Positions 8,885 to 19,774 of a DNA stretch of 64,000 nt are shown here, in pieces. The notes under the pieces were generated by a model. That model had not been told where the DNA came from, did no database searches, and saw only the letters and a program-made list of their open reading frames with translations. The stretch is from NCBI GenBank assembly GCA_019321725.1, contig CM033110.1:310001-374000 (forward strand). The letters run 5' to 3'. The stretch comes from Paulownia fortunei. Its lineage: Eukaryota; Streptophyta; Magnoliopsida; Lamiales; Paulowniaceae. Position 1 is the stretch's first letter. Every line of letters starts with the position of its first letter. The position numbers were made by a program, and so were the translations under genes.

Positions 8885-11800
8885 ATGCCGACATTTACAG
8901 CTATAGCTATTGATAGACTGATAGAACCTGGTGCTGCAAAGTCCATGGTACCAGTGAGACATTCTCCTGACTCAAAACTTGAGAGGAGACATAGCACTCC
9001 GAACTCTAGGCAAGACAGGGGAAAGGATGCTCCTAGTTCAAAGCTGGAAAGGGGAGTTAGCATTCCTCCAAACCCGAAGCTGGAGAGGGGAGTTAGCATT
9101 CCTCCAAACCCGAAGCTGGAGAGGGGAGTTAGCGTTCCTCCTAATGCGAAGCTAGAGAGGGGAGTTATTATTCCTTCTAATCCGAAGCTTGATAGGAGAA
9201 ATGGTGCATCAACTACAACTACATCAGTTGTAGATAAAAAGCACCATTGGACTCAAATCTCGCCAGCACTCTATGCCACTCCCGAATCGACCCCGCTTCC
9301 TGATTCTCCATCTTCATTCCCCCCATCACCTTACATTATTAATCACAAACGACGGGGTCCACGACTCATGAAGAGTTTCTCTGAGGATGATGTTGCAACT
9401 TGGAAACAGGTCACTGATGAGATTAAGGTAGATGAAAATGGGAATGCTGCTGAAAAGGTGGTAGCAAGTGTATCTCAGGATGACAGTTATGTTCCTATGA
9501 AGGTTCCGGATTCTACCATGGATGATAACATTGAACCATCCAGCCCTGGAGATGCCAAGGAAAAGCATTTCAATGGTGCTTGTAATGACGAATATGGAAG
9601 TAGTGCTATGGAAAATGGTCCAGCAGGGCAAAATGGCTTGATGAAGTCTGTTGCATTTAATTTGCAGCAAGATGGTGAGGTTGATGATTTTGTTGATCCA
9701 CAGGACTCGATGAGTGTTAAGAGCATAGGTGAAAGTGAGGGTAATGGTGGAGCAGAACGGTCTTTGAATTCTATAACACCAATGGCTGAGTTCTATGATG
9801 CTTGGGAAGGTGCCTTCTTTTGCTTTTTGCTTTTTATTTTTTATTTTATACTTTTTTTAAGGATAAGGTTTTCCTGATTTTTGTAATACAGCTCAAATTG
9901 AAAGGGATTTCTTGTCTCTACTGAATATTTTAGTACATGTTCATGTGACATGTTTCTTTCCTTAAATGTTACAGTCTACATTCATAACTGAGTGAAGAAG
10001 ATTCTGGACTTCTACTCATTAACGGATTGCTCTGTGAATCAAATATCAAGATATTGCCATAAAAAGAAAGGAAAGATTTTTTTCTCTTTGGGGTTGGTTT
10101 GGGGGGATTTAGGGAGGGCTGACGTGAAATTAAACATTCTTCTCATTATTTTTGTTAGTTATCAACTACCTCAAACCTCATGAAGTAATTGTTTCAATAT
10201 CTCGGGTTTTGCTGTTTGTGACTTATTTGCATCTCATGCCTCAGAATTGTCATCAGAGAGTGGGCCTCAGCTTCCAATTCCTGATATTGAAAGTGAATTG
10301 TGTGAAATAAGATTGAGTTTGTTGATGGAGATAGAAAAGAGGAAGCAAGCAGAAGAAACCCTAAATAAAGTGCAAAACCAATGGCAGAGGATTCGCGAAC
10401 AATTATCTCTTGTGGGGTTGACACTCCCTGTAGATCCAACTACTTTGCCGGAGGGTGAACAACCTGCTGATCCTGCAGCAGAGGTATGTCAACAAGTCTA
10501 TCTTGCTCGGTTTGTGTCTAATTCAATTGGGAGGGGAACGGCAAAAGCTGAGGTTGAGATGGAGATGGAGGCTCAAATAAAGCTGAAGAACTTCGAGATT
10601 GCTCGCTTATGGGATAGGCTTCATTATTATGAAGCTGTGAACCAGGAAATGTCTCAGAGGAACCAAGAAGTTGTAGGTCAGTGAGCTTAGTTTTGACTTA
10701 TGTTGATTGTCTAGAATAAAATTGCGAAAAGCAATATCTGTTGCATTTCAAATACCCTAGTTCAGCTTTTCTGCATTTGCTACATGCTGAAGCCAATTAT
10801 GTAGAAAACGTTGCATGGCAAGACTTGTTTCTTCATAATTTCTTTTATGCAATGAAGGAAACAAACATTGGAGGGTTTGTTGGGGAGATATAGAGAGAAC
10901 AGTTGAAAATAACTTTTCTTTGGTTACTTTTTTACCTGGTTATAATCATGGCATTTGCTTTAGGTTCTATATTTTCTTTTCGAACTATATACCAATTATA
11001 TATATATTTTTTTAATTCATTTGCTTTAATGGTATAGTTATCCTAGTGTGAGTTAGTTTTTGTTACTGTATATTTCAAATAGACTTTACGAATAATTTTG
11101 CTTGATATTTTCACCTATTTAAGTATTTGAAGATCCAGCACATTTTCCCCTTCAAGTTCTATTCCTAGTTTCTGCTCTATTCACGGTTTCATTTGACGGT
11201 TCTTTTGATTGTTTGGTGTTGTGTCGCTACATTCTCCTCATGAGATGAGTAACATTTGGAGGCTCCCCTCCTCTTGGTGATACATGAAAAATGAAAAAGA
11301 AAGAAAATTTCGATGAGTTTCTCTGTCCTCTCGTTCTGGCATTTTTTTATTTTCAGTTATATTTATTTCAAGTATGTATAAATTGCTTACCCTGCTTGTT
11401 TTTCTAGCAACACATACAATTATGAAAGTTGATAATAGGTTTTCTGATTAATTTGTCTTAAATATGTCTTATCTTAAGTAGTTGTATCACTGCTTTTCAT
11501 TTATGTGAACAAACATGTCCTTTAAGTATGGTTTATCCTTCAATTCTTTTATGCATTTCGTATATAGAACAGAGCAGAGTAGAACTAAAAGTGTTGCCCT
11601 ATGGTTAAACCCCCATATATCATCAATGTTTCGAATTGTTGGTTTCAGTTCTTATTCTGAAAAAACACTTCTGTACGTCATGCATTTGCATGGCGACCCA
11701 GCCAGCGGAGGTATTATATTGAGGCAATTTTTCAGTCTTAAGAGGAATGGATATGTGTCATTTTTTTGAATCTTAGTTCTAAATTTGCATGAATTTTCTG

Positions 11801-12130
11801 TTGATCTAAATTTGTCTTCTTAATCATCAAGCAAACAAATTTTGTTTAGAGGATTGCACAAGGCTGTTAAATTCTTCCCTTTTTTGCAATTGTTCTCTTG
11901 GGCATTGATACATGTAACGTTCTCATCTTATACTGTCTTTATCTTGTGTAGAGACGGCAAGGCGACTTAGGCAAAGAAGGAAGCGAAGACAGAAATGGGT
12001 CTGGGGTTCTATTGCTACTGCAATTACACTTGGTTCAGTTGTCTTGGCATACTCTTACTTCCAGAGTGGAAAAGGATCATCTTCCCAAAGCCCATCGCAT
12101 ACTCCTGCGGTTGACCATGACCCAAACTAG
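8885..12130 (+). CDS. Tail-anchored coiled-coil protein, conserved in plants, function unknown
   Basis: Three coding exons: 8885-9809, 10245-10676 and 11952-12130 give 511 residues. The exon phases match across both joins. The N-terminal half is low-complexity and Pro/Ser-rich, with four 12-residue repeats (residues 53-100, consensus KLERGVSIPPNP). A predicted coiled coil spans about residues 320-365, with charged heptads around MEIEKRKQAEETLNK, and a second helical region covers about 405-452. A very basic stretch, RRLRQRRKRRQK (456-467), precedes one hydrophobic span (about 470-489) and a 22-residue tail, typical of tail-anchored membrane proteins. Similar proteins carry ELKS/Rab6-interacting-like labels in plant annotations; I cannot confirm that. 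A role in tethering at an endomembrane is inference. AATAAA at 12275-12280 is a likely polyadenylation signal. The alternative donor GTGAGC at 10681 is out of phase with exon 3. Confidence 0.75.
9041..9184 (+). repeat. In-frame 36-bp minisatellite inside exon 1
   Basis: Four tandem 36-bp units encode KLERGVSIPPNP, KLERGVSIPPNP, KLERGVSVPPNA and KLERGVIIPSNP. A degenerate fifth (KLDRRN) follows and an ancestral-looking KLERR lies upstream at residues 31-35. The first two full units are nearly identical in DNA, pointing to recent slippage or unequal exchange. The unit length keeps the reading frame. Confidence 0.9.
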
Positions 12131-13642
12131 TGAACTCCAATTGGATAGCGTAGTGCAGTCCGTAACATAGAAAAAAATAACAAACAAGGGGGTTATCACA
12201 ATGTTGTGAATACACAAACATTGTCTTTTCTCTGTTGGTTGCATATTTTCTGCTATTGCAGGATGTATAAATTCAATAAAAGCATAGTACTACACAAAAG
12301 TGTCCTAGCTAGCAATTTAAAATGCTAACATATGTTTATTTGTACATGCTTTCTGATTGAAATCGTTCTACACTGCTTGAAAAACATGCTTACGCAAACA
12401 TGCAGCTTGACATGAGTGATGGCTTGTAAGATGCATTTACAGTCTGAGGTCAGTTAAAGCCTCGTTACATACAGCTTAGAGGTATCCTGGCACTTGCCAA
12501 AAATAATGAACACATTATGCATGTTTGCCTTCGTGTCCATGGATAATTGAGTTACTGACGTATGGTGTTCTAATCTTTCATGTATGTTGCAATCTCTTTG
12601 AATATCATCTGTGACAGCAATCATTACTGTCTTCGACTCATTGGTGGCCATCTCCAACCTGATCTTCATTTTGGTAAATTCTGGTGGTACATTTTAAACT
12701 GAAATCTTTTTGGCGTGCTCAAACTCTTGTATGTGTGGGAAACAAATGACCTGTGTACCTAGCTGACTGGTAAAATGCAGGCAGATTGAACTTTCGAGCT
12801 GTAGTCAGCTTGGGATACCCTCTGTCAATGAGGCAAGCATGTTTTTTCTTCCATATTTTGGACCTTAGCTCCTTGGAACAAACTTTTGATGCCACCATTA
12901 ACTTTTTGGAGCTGTCATATAGAGAAATCGCAACTCTCCATCAAAAATGATCCATTGAGGATGCAACTAGACTACCTGACTAAGCATGAACGAGAAACAT
13001 ATAGTTTTCGTGGTTCACTATCTTGAACTTCTGATTCTTTAATTGTCAACATCTTCTCAAATGTTTTTTCCTTCTTTGCGATCTTGAAAATTTACATTCA
13101 CATAAAAATTTCCATTTCATTTCTCCTGTAGAGGTGACAGTTTAACCTCCTTAAGTCGGTGTCTTTCTGCTTTTAGAACCAACTCTGAGTCTGGCGCAAT
13201 TGCAATGACCAATTTTCGAAGCAAGAAGCCAAGTTAGCCACAAGTTCTGTGTGAAATTGCGATACAGATAACAGCTGCAACTCTGCCTATAACCGCTAAA
13301 TCCTCCTGGAAGCCTGGTCATTTCATGTTCCCATGGCAATTGGATATTCAACCACAAGCAACAATTTCGGTCTTCCCAACAAAACCCATTCTTTCACAAA
13401 AGTGTGCTAACTGAGTAATAATACAAATGCTACCAGTTCTTATGAGCACAAGATTATACTGACAGAATTTTGGGAGCTCATCAAATCGAAGTTCAAATAT
13501 GGTATAACAATCAAGTGCTCAATATGACACCGCAGTCCAAAAAAAAATTACAGATGAGATAAACAATACAGAAGTGAAATTGAGTCTTAACTGATGGAAA
13601 GTAAATTGCTAAACAGAAAAGTTGTGTCCTGCAATGTGATCC
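12131..13642. other. Shared 3' region of convergent genes
   Basis: The coiled-coil gene (plus) and RPN6 (minus) converge here. The plus-strand polyadenylation signal is at 12275. The remainder shows only short open frames on both strands without homology signals. Confidence 0.5.
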
Positions 13643-14914
13643 TCATGCCATTATTTTGGCAGACCTTGCATAAAGGCTGTCTACAACCTTCTCCATATTT
13701 GAAATAGTCTCCAAGGTTGCTGGGTAGATTGCATCTGTCTTGGGATCATCAAATATGATTAGGCATCCAGCACCCTGGTCTAGAGTCCCTGCAAACTTCT
13801 TATCCAGAATCATCTGAGATAATTTCTTTTCAACATGGTGAGCTGGCAATTCAATCAACTCAGCAATGTGCGCGATCTCAACTCTTGAAAAGGGCTCGAT
13901 CAACCTGCAAAGATTCTGCTCAAGTAGTGTGTCATAGAGAGAAGAAAGGTGCCTATGGACAATAGGGTCTTCATCCAGCTGGGTCCTAAAATTCTGCAGA
14001 GCAATCTCAAAGAGCTTGAGAGAGCGCTTTGAGTAAGCATCAGCAACAGCTTTCATTGCATCTAGTTCTGGTCCTTGATATTGCAAACCAACCTTCGGTG
14101 AGGATATTATTCCTGCCACATCGTCAGCCTGGTTCACCATAATTTTGCACAGCAGCATGTACTTAAGGCTGTAAATGGCCTGGGGATCTTCAAGAGCATT
14201 AAAAGCTTCAAATGCTTCAATGAAGTAGCTGTAGGCAGTTTTGTAGTCCTTCTCTTCTGCATGGAGAATTCCACTTTGCAAATCTATAGTGCCCTGCTGT
14301 GCTGGAGGCACGTATATAGCATTCGCTGCTGTTCTTGCAGCAGTAAGTGCAGCCTTGGCTTTGGGCAGGTTTCTCAGAGAGAAATGGAGTTTGCTCTCAA
14401 GCAAGTCAATTTCCACTAGTAGCAGCTTGTCATCTAATCTTCTGACCTCCTTGATAAGACCTGAAAGGAGATTCAGTGCTTCTGAATATTCCTTGCTTTC
14501 CAGCAAAAGAGCTGCAAGCCTAGCCTCGATTCGCTGACGGAGAAAAGTTCGCTTTTCAGCACGTGTCCATTGCACTATTTCCTTGCAGAGAGAGATCTGG
14601 AGATCAGACGTGCCAGGTATTTTAGCAACTGCATCAACAATACCACGGACAATTTTTGCAGTTTTTGCCTTTGGGATCAAGGAAAAGAAAGGTCGCAATT
14701 TAGTTAGGAGGTTTTGAAGATCTTCTGCTCGACCCTCTTGTCTAAGAAGGTCCGAGAGATTGGTAATAGCCTGTTCTTTAATCCGTAGGGCTTCTGAAGA
14801 AGATGAAGGGTTTTCAAGAATCCCGTAAAGAACAGAGATAGCCTCAGCTGGAGTTTTAGCTTCAGAAGCTTGAATAAGTGAATCAGTGGTGGCAGGGAGC
14901 TGTGATGAAGACAT
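13643..14914 (-). CDS. RPN6: 26S proteasome non-ATPase regulatory subunit 11 (RPN6/PSMD11)
   Basis: Uninterrupted 423-residue frame. RPN6 is a lid subunit of the 19S regulatory particle and clamps lid to base and core. The N-terminal two thirds form TPR-like helical solenoid repeats (for example residues about 95-250, with the EIVQWTRAEKRTFLRQR segment), and the C-terminal third is the PCI domain with winged helix (about 265-395). The end, DSLYARSAKIMA, is typical of the family, and length is close to the usual 420 residues. An ATG in good context at 14914-14912 is followed by MSSSQLPAT. The 5' UTR appears split by an intron of about 690 bases (acceptor next to 14940, donor near 15630), leaving an intronless CDS. 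It lies head to head with the Era GTPase gene. I see no defects. Confidence 0.95.
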   Translation of the reverse strand: MSSSQLPATTDSLIQASEAKTPAEAISVLYGILENPSSSSEALRIKEQAITNLSDLLRQEGRAEDLQNLLTKLRPFFSLIPKAKTAKIVRGIVDAVAKIPGTSDLQISLCKEIVQWTRAEKRTFLRQRIEARLAALLLESKEYSEALNLLSGLIKEVRRLDDKLLLVEIDLLESKLHFSLRNLPKAKAALTAARTAANAIYVPPAQQGTIDLQSGILHAEEKDYKTAYSYFIEAFEAFNALEDPQAIYSLKYMLLCKIMVNQADDVAGIISSPKVGLQYQGPELDAMKAVADAYSKRSLKLFEIALQNFRTQLDEDPIVHRHLSSLYDTLLEQNLCRLIEPFSRVEIAHIAELIELPAHHVEKKLSQMILDKKFAGTLDQGAGCLIIFDDPKTDAIYPATLETISNMEKVVDSLYARSAKIMA

Positions 14915-15755
14915 AGTTGTGGCTTTCAGATCCGCACTTCTACAAATTTAAACTCTGCATTAATGACAATATCACCATTACGAATTAACAATATATTGCC
15001 AACCAGTAGACGGTGTCACACCCACAAACAAAATGAAAAAATAAAAAATAAAACTGATTCAGTACATATCCATTTGATGAGGCTCGTTTTACACCAATTA
15101 AAATCTAAAAATAAAATCTTTGAGACAACAACCATCTTATCTTAATAAGAAATCAAATAAAAAATAAAGGATAAAAGCCCAAGCAACATAGGAGCACTAA
15201 AATCGTTCCTCAAATCTTTTCCCCTTTCTTTCCTGATCCTTTTCTTTAGCGAAACTTCAAGATTAAAGCTTCAGTACTAGTTGATATTAGCATTGAGCAT
15301 TTATCACTTCAAAAGTTTCACAAATATTTCCCCTAAATATCAGGATTAACCATGCTGTTTCAGGTACACAATTTACATAATGTAATTAAACTACCTGAGA
15401 GACAATAGAACGTAAAAGATAATTATTTTATCTAACATACCCTCATTAAGCTATAAACTAATTACTGTTTATTCATGAACAGTTAATAAATCAAAATTAG
15501 ATTTCTATATATGCAACTAGGGAAAAAAAAAAGAAACAGAAATCAAGAATCTAACATACAATTAGCAGAATAAAGGCAAAATAAAAGCAAAAAATAATAA
15601 TCATAAAATTGGAAAACGAGGACAACTGACCGGTAATTCTCAGAGCTAATCCACCGCAGATGCGAAAGAGAGGAAAAGGCGAAGCTTCAAGAGATTTTCA
15701 CAGACCTGAATCCCAAATTAAACCTTTTCTTGTTGGAGGGGGCGACCGCCAATTT

Positions 15756-15810
15756 TGGGCCTTACGAGGATTTTAAGAATATCTTGGCCCATAATGATTT
15801 AAAGAGCCCA
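15756..15810. promoter_or_regulatory. Bidirectional promoter with site II (TGGGCY) elements
   Basis: TGGGCC at 15756-15761, its complement GGCCCA at 15786-15791, and AGCCCA (TGGGCT on minus) at 15805-15810 lie between the RPN6 leader (ending near 15720) and the Era ATG at 16097. Site II elements bind TCP factors and are typical of housekeeping genes for proteasome, ribosome and organelle functions. Use by both genes is inferred from position. Confidence 0.55.
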
Positions 15811-16096
15811 TATTCTGTACAACGTTGGAGGATCTATGAATAAGGGAAATACCAAGAATGCCCTTATTTAGAAACGTCGTCGTAACAGGTGATGCCACTG
15901 TCCTAAGCGGATGATGTCATATTGAACAGATAACATTTCGTTTTGGCTATGGATGGAGGGCACTCCCACCACTATACTGCACCGCAACTCGTACTTGTCG
16001 AAAAGTAACTTACACCGTCAAGCGGCGGCGGAGGAGGAGGAGGACGACACGGCGGCGATGTTCTTTGCATTTTACTGGTAATTCTTGAAACCCAAA

Positions 16097-19000
16097 ATGA
16101 AGGAATTAGCTCTGCAGTACAATATTCCCCTCCCTCCCACCACAAAACTCAGAATCCACCAAAGAAAAACTCTTCCTAATTTTCAAGCCACGAGAAGGAG
16201 GAATAGCAAAGGGGCTATAACTTACAGCTCTACCACCAATGATAAAAGAACATCAACTACTCCTCTTGAAGTTCAAGAATTCGAAGAAGGATTGCGGAGC
16301 AGTAGATATTATATGAGAAGTAAAGATAAGGAAGAGTACGAGGAGGAGGAGGATGCAGCAACATCGTCTTCGATGTTGCTGTCTTTGAGCGTGAAGCCTG
16401 ACAGGAACATGGCTTTGCTAGACGATTACGAGATGGAGGAAATGGACTTGGTGCCCGACGACCCGAATCACCGGAGCGGGTACGTGGCGGTGGTGGGGAA
16501 GCCCAATGTTGGGAAGAGTACGCTGTCCAACCAAATGCTTGGCCAGAAGCTATCAATCGTCACCGATAAGCCTCAGACTACTAGACACCGTATTCTTGGT
16601 ATTTGCTCTGGTTCAGACTATCAGGTTTGGTTTTCTTTGATTTTGATGTAATTTTTGTATGATTTTGGTTCATATAACAGCTGTGGAATTGATAGATGAT
16701 TAGTTTGCTAGCGAGGTTTGCCCTCATTCTGGGTGCAGGCTTTCATATGTGTGTTGTATTTGAACATTGCATCAGCCTCGTACTGCTTGTGGTGTTGTCT
16801 GAGTAACTATCGATGACTTGAAATCTTGTGAAAACAAATATAGCATGTTTGCTCCGTTAATCTACCTGTTGGGATTTCTTGTAGATGATACTTTATGACA
16901 CACCGGGTGTTATTGAGAAGAAAATGCACAAGTTGGACTCTATGATGATGAAGAATGTCCGAAGTGCTGCCATCAATGCAGACTGTGTAATTGTTGTTGT
17001 TGATGCTTGTAAGGCACCTCACAAGGTATCCTCTTTGAGGTTAGAAAGAAAATTTCAACTTTTGCTGCTTTAACTAATAGTACTCATCTTCGATCAGATT
17101 GATGAAGTGTTGGAAGAAGGAGTAGGAGACCTCAAAAATAAGTTACCCACCCTGCTTGTTTTAAACAAGAAGGACCTCATCAAACCCGGTGAAATCGCGA
17201 AGAAAATTGAGGTATAAATTTCTGATCTTCTATTATATATTTGTGTTGTGAACCTTATGGTTGTGGCCGGATTTCTCTTCCTTCGTTTTGGGCTTTATTA
17301 CAAATGAAATCTTAATAGATTTATGCTGACCCATTGTGTCACTAATGTTTACGTTATCCTATTTAGTACATATTCTGAGGCGACAAGTCAAATGGTATTA
17401 CAAAAAAATGGTGCAGGCTAGTGATTTAGTGAGTGCAATGCACAAGTAATATGCAGTTCTATTATTCAGGGCGATACTATATTACACTAGCTGGGATTAC
17501 AGTGACACAGTTTGTTACTATTGAGTAATCTTTTTAATAATTTGACCTACCAGGCTAAATTTTCTCCCTCTAAGCCTGCATACGACATCCATGCTTGCAG
17601 TACGTTGTTGTAACTTCTGTAATGGTTTACTAGTTTATCTAAAATGGTCACCACATTTCTTGCAGTGGTATGAGAAATTTACGGATGTCGATGAGGTCAT
17701 ACCTGTGAGTGCCAGGTATGGCCATGGAGTGGATGACATCAAGGAGTGGATTCTGTCAAAACTTCCCTGCGGACCAGCTTATTATCCAAAGGTGTGTATC
17801 ATATTTCACTAACAATTAAATTCGGGAAATGTTTTTCATGAAATATATGTGATAAGTTTTCGAAGAGGTGGACTGTTGCCAAAACTTTCAGAAAGATTGG
17901 CTTTTATTTTTTTCATTTCTTATATCTACTAAATACAAGGGTGGAAGCCATCACATATTGGTTGGTGATATTTTTATTTCCTCCTTTCAAAAGGTAATGC
18001 ACTACATCTGAAATCAAATGATTATTTTATCTTCAGGATATTGCTAGTGAGCACCCTGAAAGATTTTTTGTGGCTGAAATTGTCAGAGAAAAAATCTTTA
18101 TGCAGTACCGCAATGAAGTCCCTTATGCATGCCAGGTAAACCTATATTTAAAATCTGAAAATTATAAATTCAAGATTTCTGTATATTCTTGGACACTTTA
18201 TCTTATTTGTTTGCTACAACATTTTCTCTAACCCAACAGGTTAATGTGGTTAGTTATAAAACTAGACCAAATGCGAAGGATTTCATCCAAGCTGAGATTG
18301 TTGTGGAGAAGAACTCACAGAAGATTATCCTTATTGGAAAGGTAACATTCTTTTTTATCCATTAATATATACTGTTTTTTATCTATATATCTTTTATTCT
18401 GCTGATGTCATTAAGATGGAGGTGCACTAAATAGCCATTGAGGTGTTTTAAATTCATAATTGTATGATCTAGTAGCTTGAGAATTGGTGCAGTATGCTGG
18501 ATGGAAGAGGAGTTTACCCGGATGGAATTAGTTAGATATTTATACCAGTAACAGTGTATTTCCTAAGATCCAAGTCCCACTCTAAAGTGGGGACAACATG
18601 ATTAGCATATAGGAGCTGAAATTTGAGCTTTGTCCATTGCCGTTAATTTTCAAGTCGTCCATAGTAAGGCCCATTATAGATGGTAACACTAGTAGTGACG
18701 AACTGGTTTGTTGTCAGCTCCGTTGATCTGTGACATGAAATGATGTTGGACCATGTGCAATTAACTTTGCATGTAAGAAAAGAAAAGTGTGGGATCTTTT
18801 TATCAAATATGGTTGAGGAATAATAAACAAAGAAAATGCTAGTTTTAGGGATGAGCATTAGTGGGACTATCACAAATATGAAGAGGGAAATGAAGACATA
18901 TATGATTGGAGACTAAAAACGTATTGGTCATTCGAACTGAGTCTGCAGGATTATTTGTGCTTCTACCAAAATCAGTTGTCCTAAAGGTGAGATGGAAATC

Positions 19001-19774
19001 ATTTTCAAGTTTGTCAAATGGGACATTTCAGTTTATTTCACTGTTATTCTTTCCACTGCCAGTCTTTGGATTATAGAAGAAGAGTTAACCAACTTATTAC
19101 CCATATAGTTTCAAGCACCTACTCTCTGTGACCTTCTAAATTTTAAACCCCTTCCCCCACCCTCCATATCGATTCACAAATTATTACCTGCTCTTCAATA
19201 TTTAGGCTGCATATGTAAAGATGCCATAAAAAAAAAAAAAGGTATTGCAGTAAAAAAATAAAATCAGGATGTACTTTTTCAGGGTAACAAAACCTTTTAC
19301 ATGGCTGTGCAAGGACCTCTGTATTTTTGGGCTACATAATGACTATACTGTACCTAAAGTAAAAAACTGGAAATTACCAATGAAGTGACTGTGGTGTGTG
19401 CAATTGGTGATTGTTTTAGCCCTTCTCAAATTTGGAAGACCGAGAAAAAAATAATTAGGCTATGTAGTATTGAGTTTGTATGCGCACTTCAGCAACTTAA
19501 TCTGTTCTGGATTATTATCAGGAAGGAAAAGCTTTAAAGCTACTAGCAACAGCAGCTCGGCTAGATATAGAAGATTTCTTGCAGAAGAAAGTTTTCCTTG
19601 AGGTAATGAATTATTCTGATCATTAATGTACTTTGCACAAGAACATCCTTCTGCAAGAACGAAAAATGATCAAAGGAACCTATGCAGATAGAAGTAAAGG
19701 TAAAAGAGAACTGGCGACAAAACGAAGGTCTCCTAAAATTCTACGGCTATGGGGGACAAATTCAAGCTTCATGA
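16097..19774 (+). CDS. ERA1: Era-like GTPase, plastid-type (rRNA maturation)
   Basis: Eight coding exons: 16097-16624, 16885-17025, 17098-17211, 17666-17791, 18037-18135, 18240-18341, 19522-19602 and 19688-19774. All are phase 0, giving 425 residues. Era binds the 3' end of small-subunit rRNA and assists ribosome assembly. Residues 1-125 form a Ser/Thr/Arg-rich, then acidic, non-conserved leader that fits an organelle transit peptide. The GTPase motifs are complete: G1 GKPNVGKS (134-141), G2 [11 protein letters not shown]3 DTPG (181-184), G4 NKKD (246-249) and G5 SAR (276-278). A C-terminal KH domain (about 304-425) carries the GKEG loop (369-372) and ends [11 protein letters not shown]. The ATG at 16097 is the first in frame; two out-of-frame upstream ATGs occur (for example near 16062). 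Plastid rather than mitochondrial targeting is inferred from resemblance to the plant plastid Era clade. Confidence 0.92.

Noticed and set aside
9326..9726. Minus-strand frames of 79-114 codons opposite exon 1 of the coiled-coil gene
   Set aside because: No homology; the plus strand has a coherent three-exon model.
14289..14537. 82-codon plus-strand open frame inside RPN6
   Set aside because: It is antisense to a conserved proteasome coding sequence and has no family signal.
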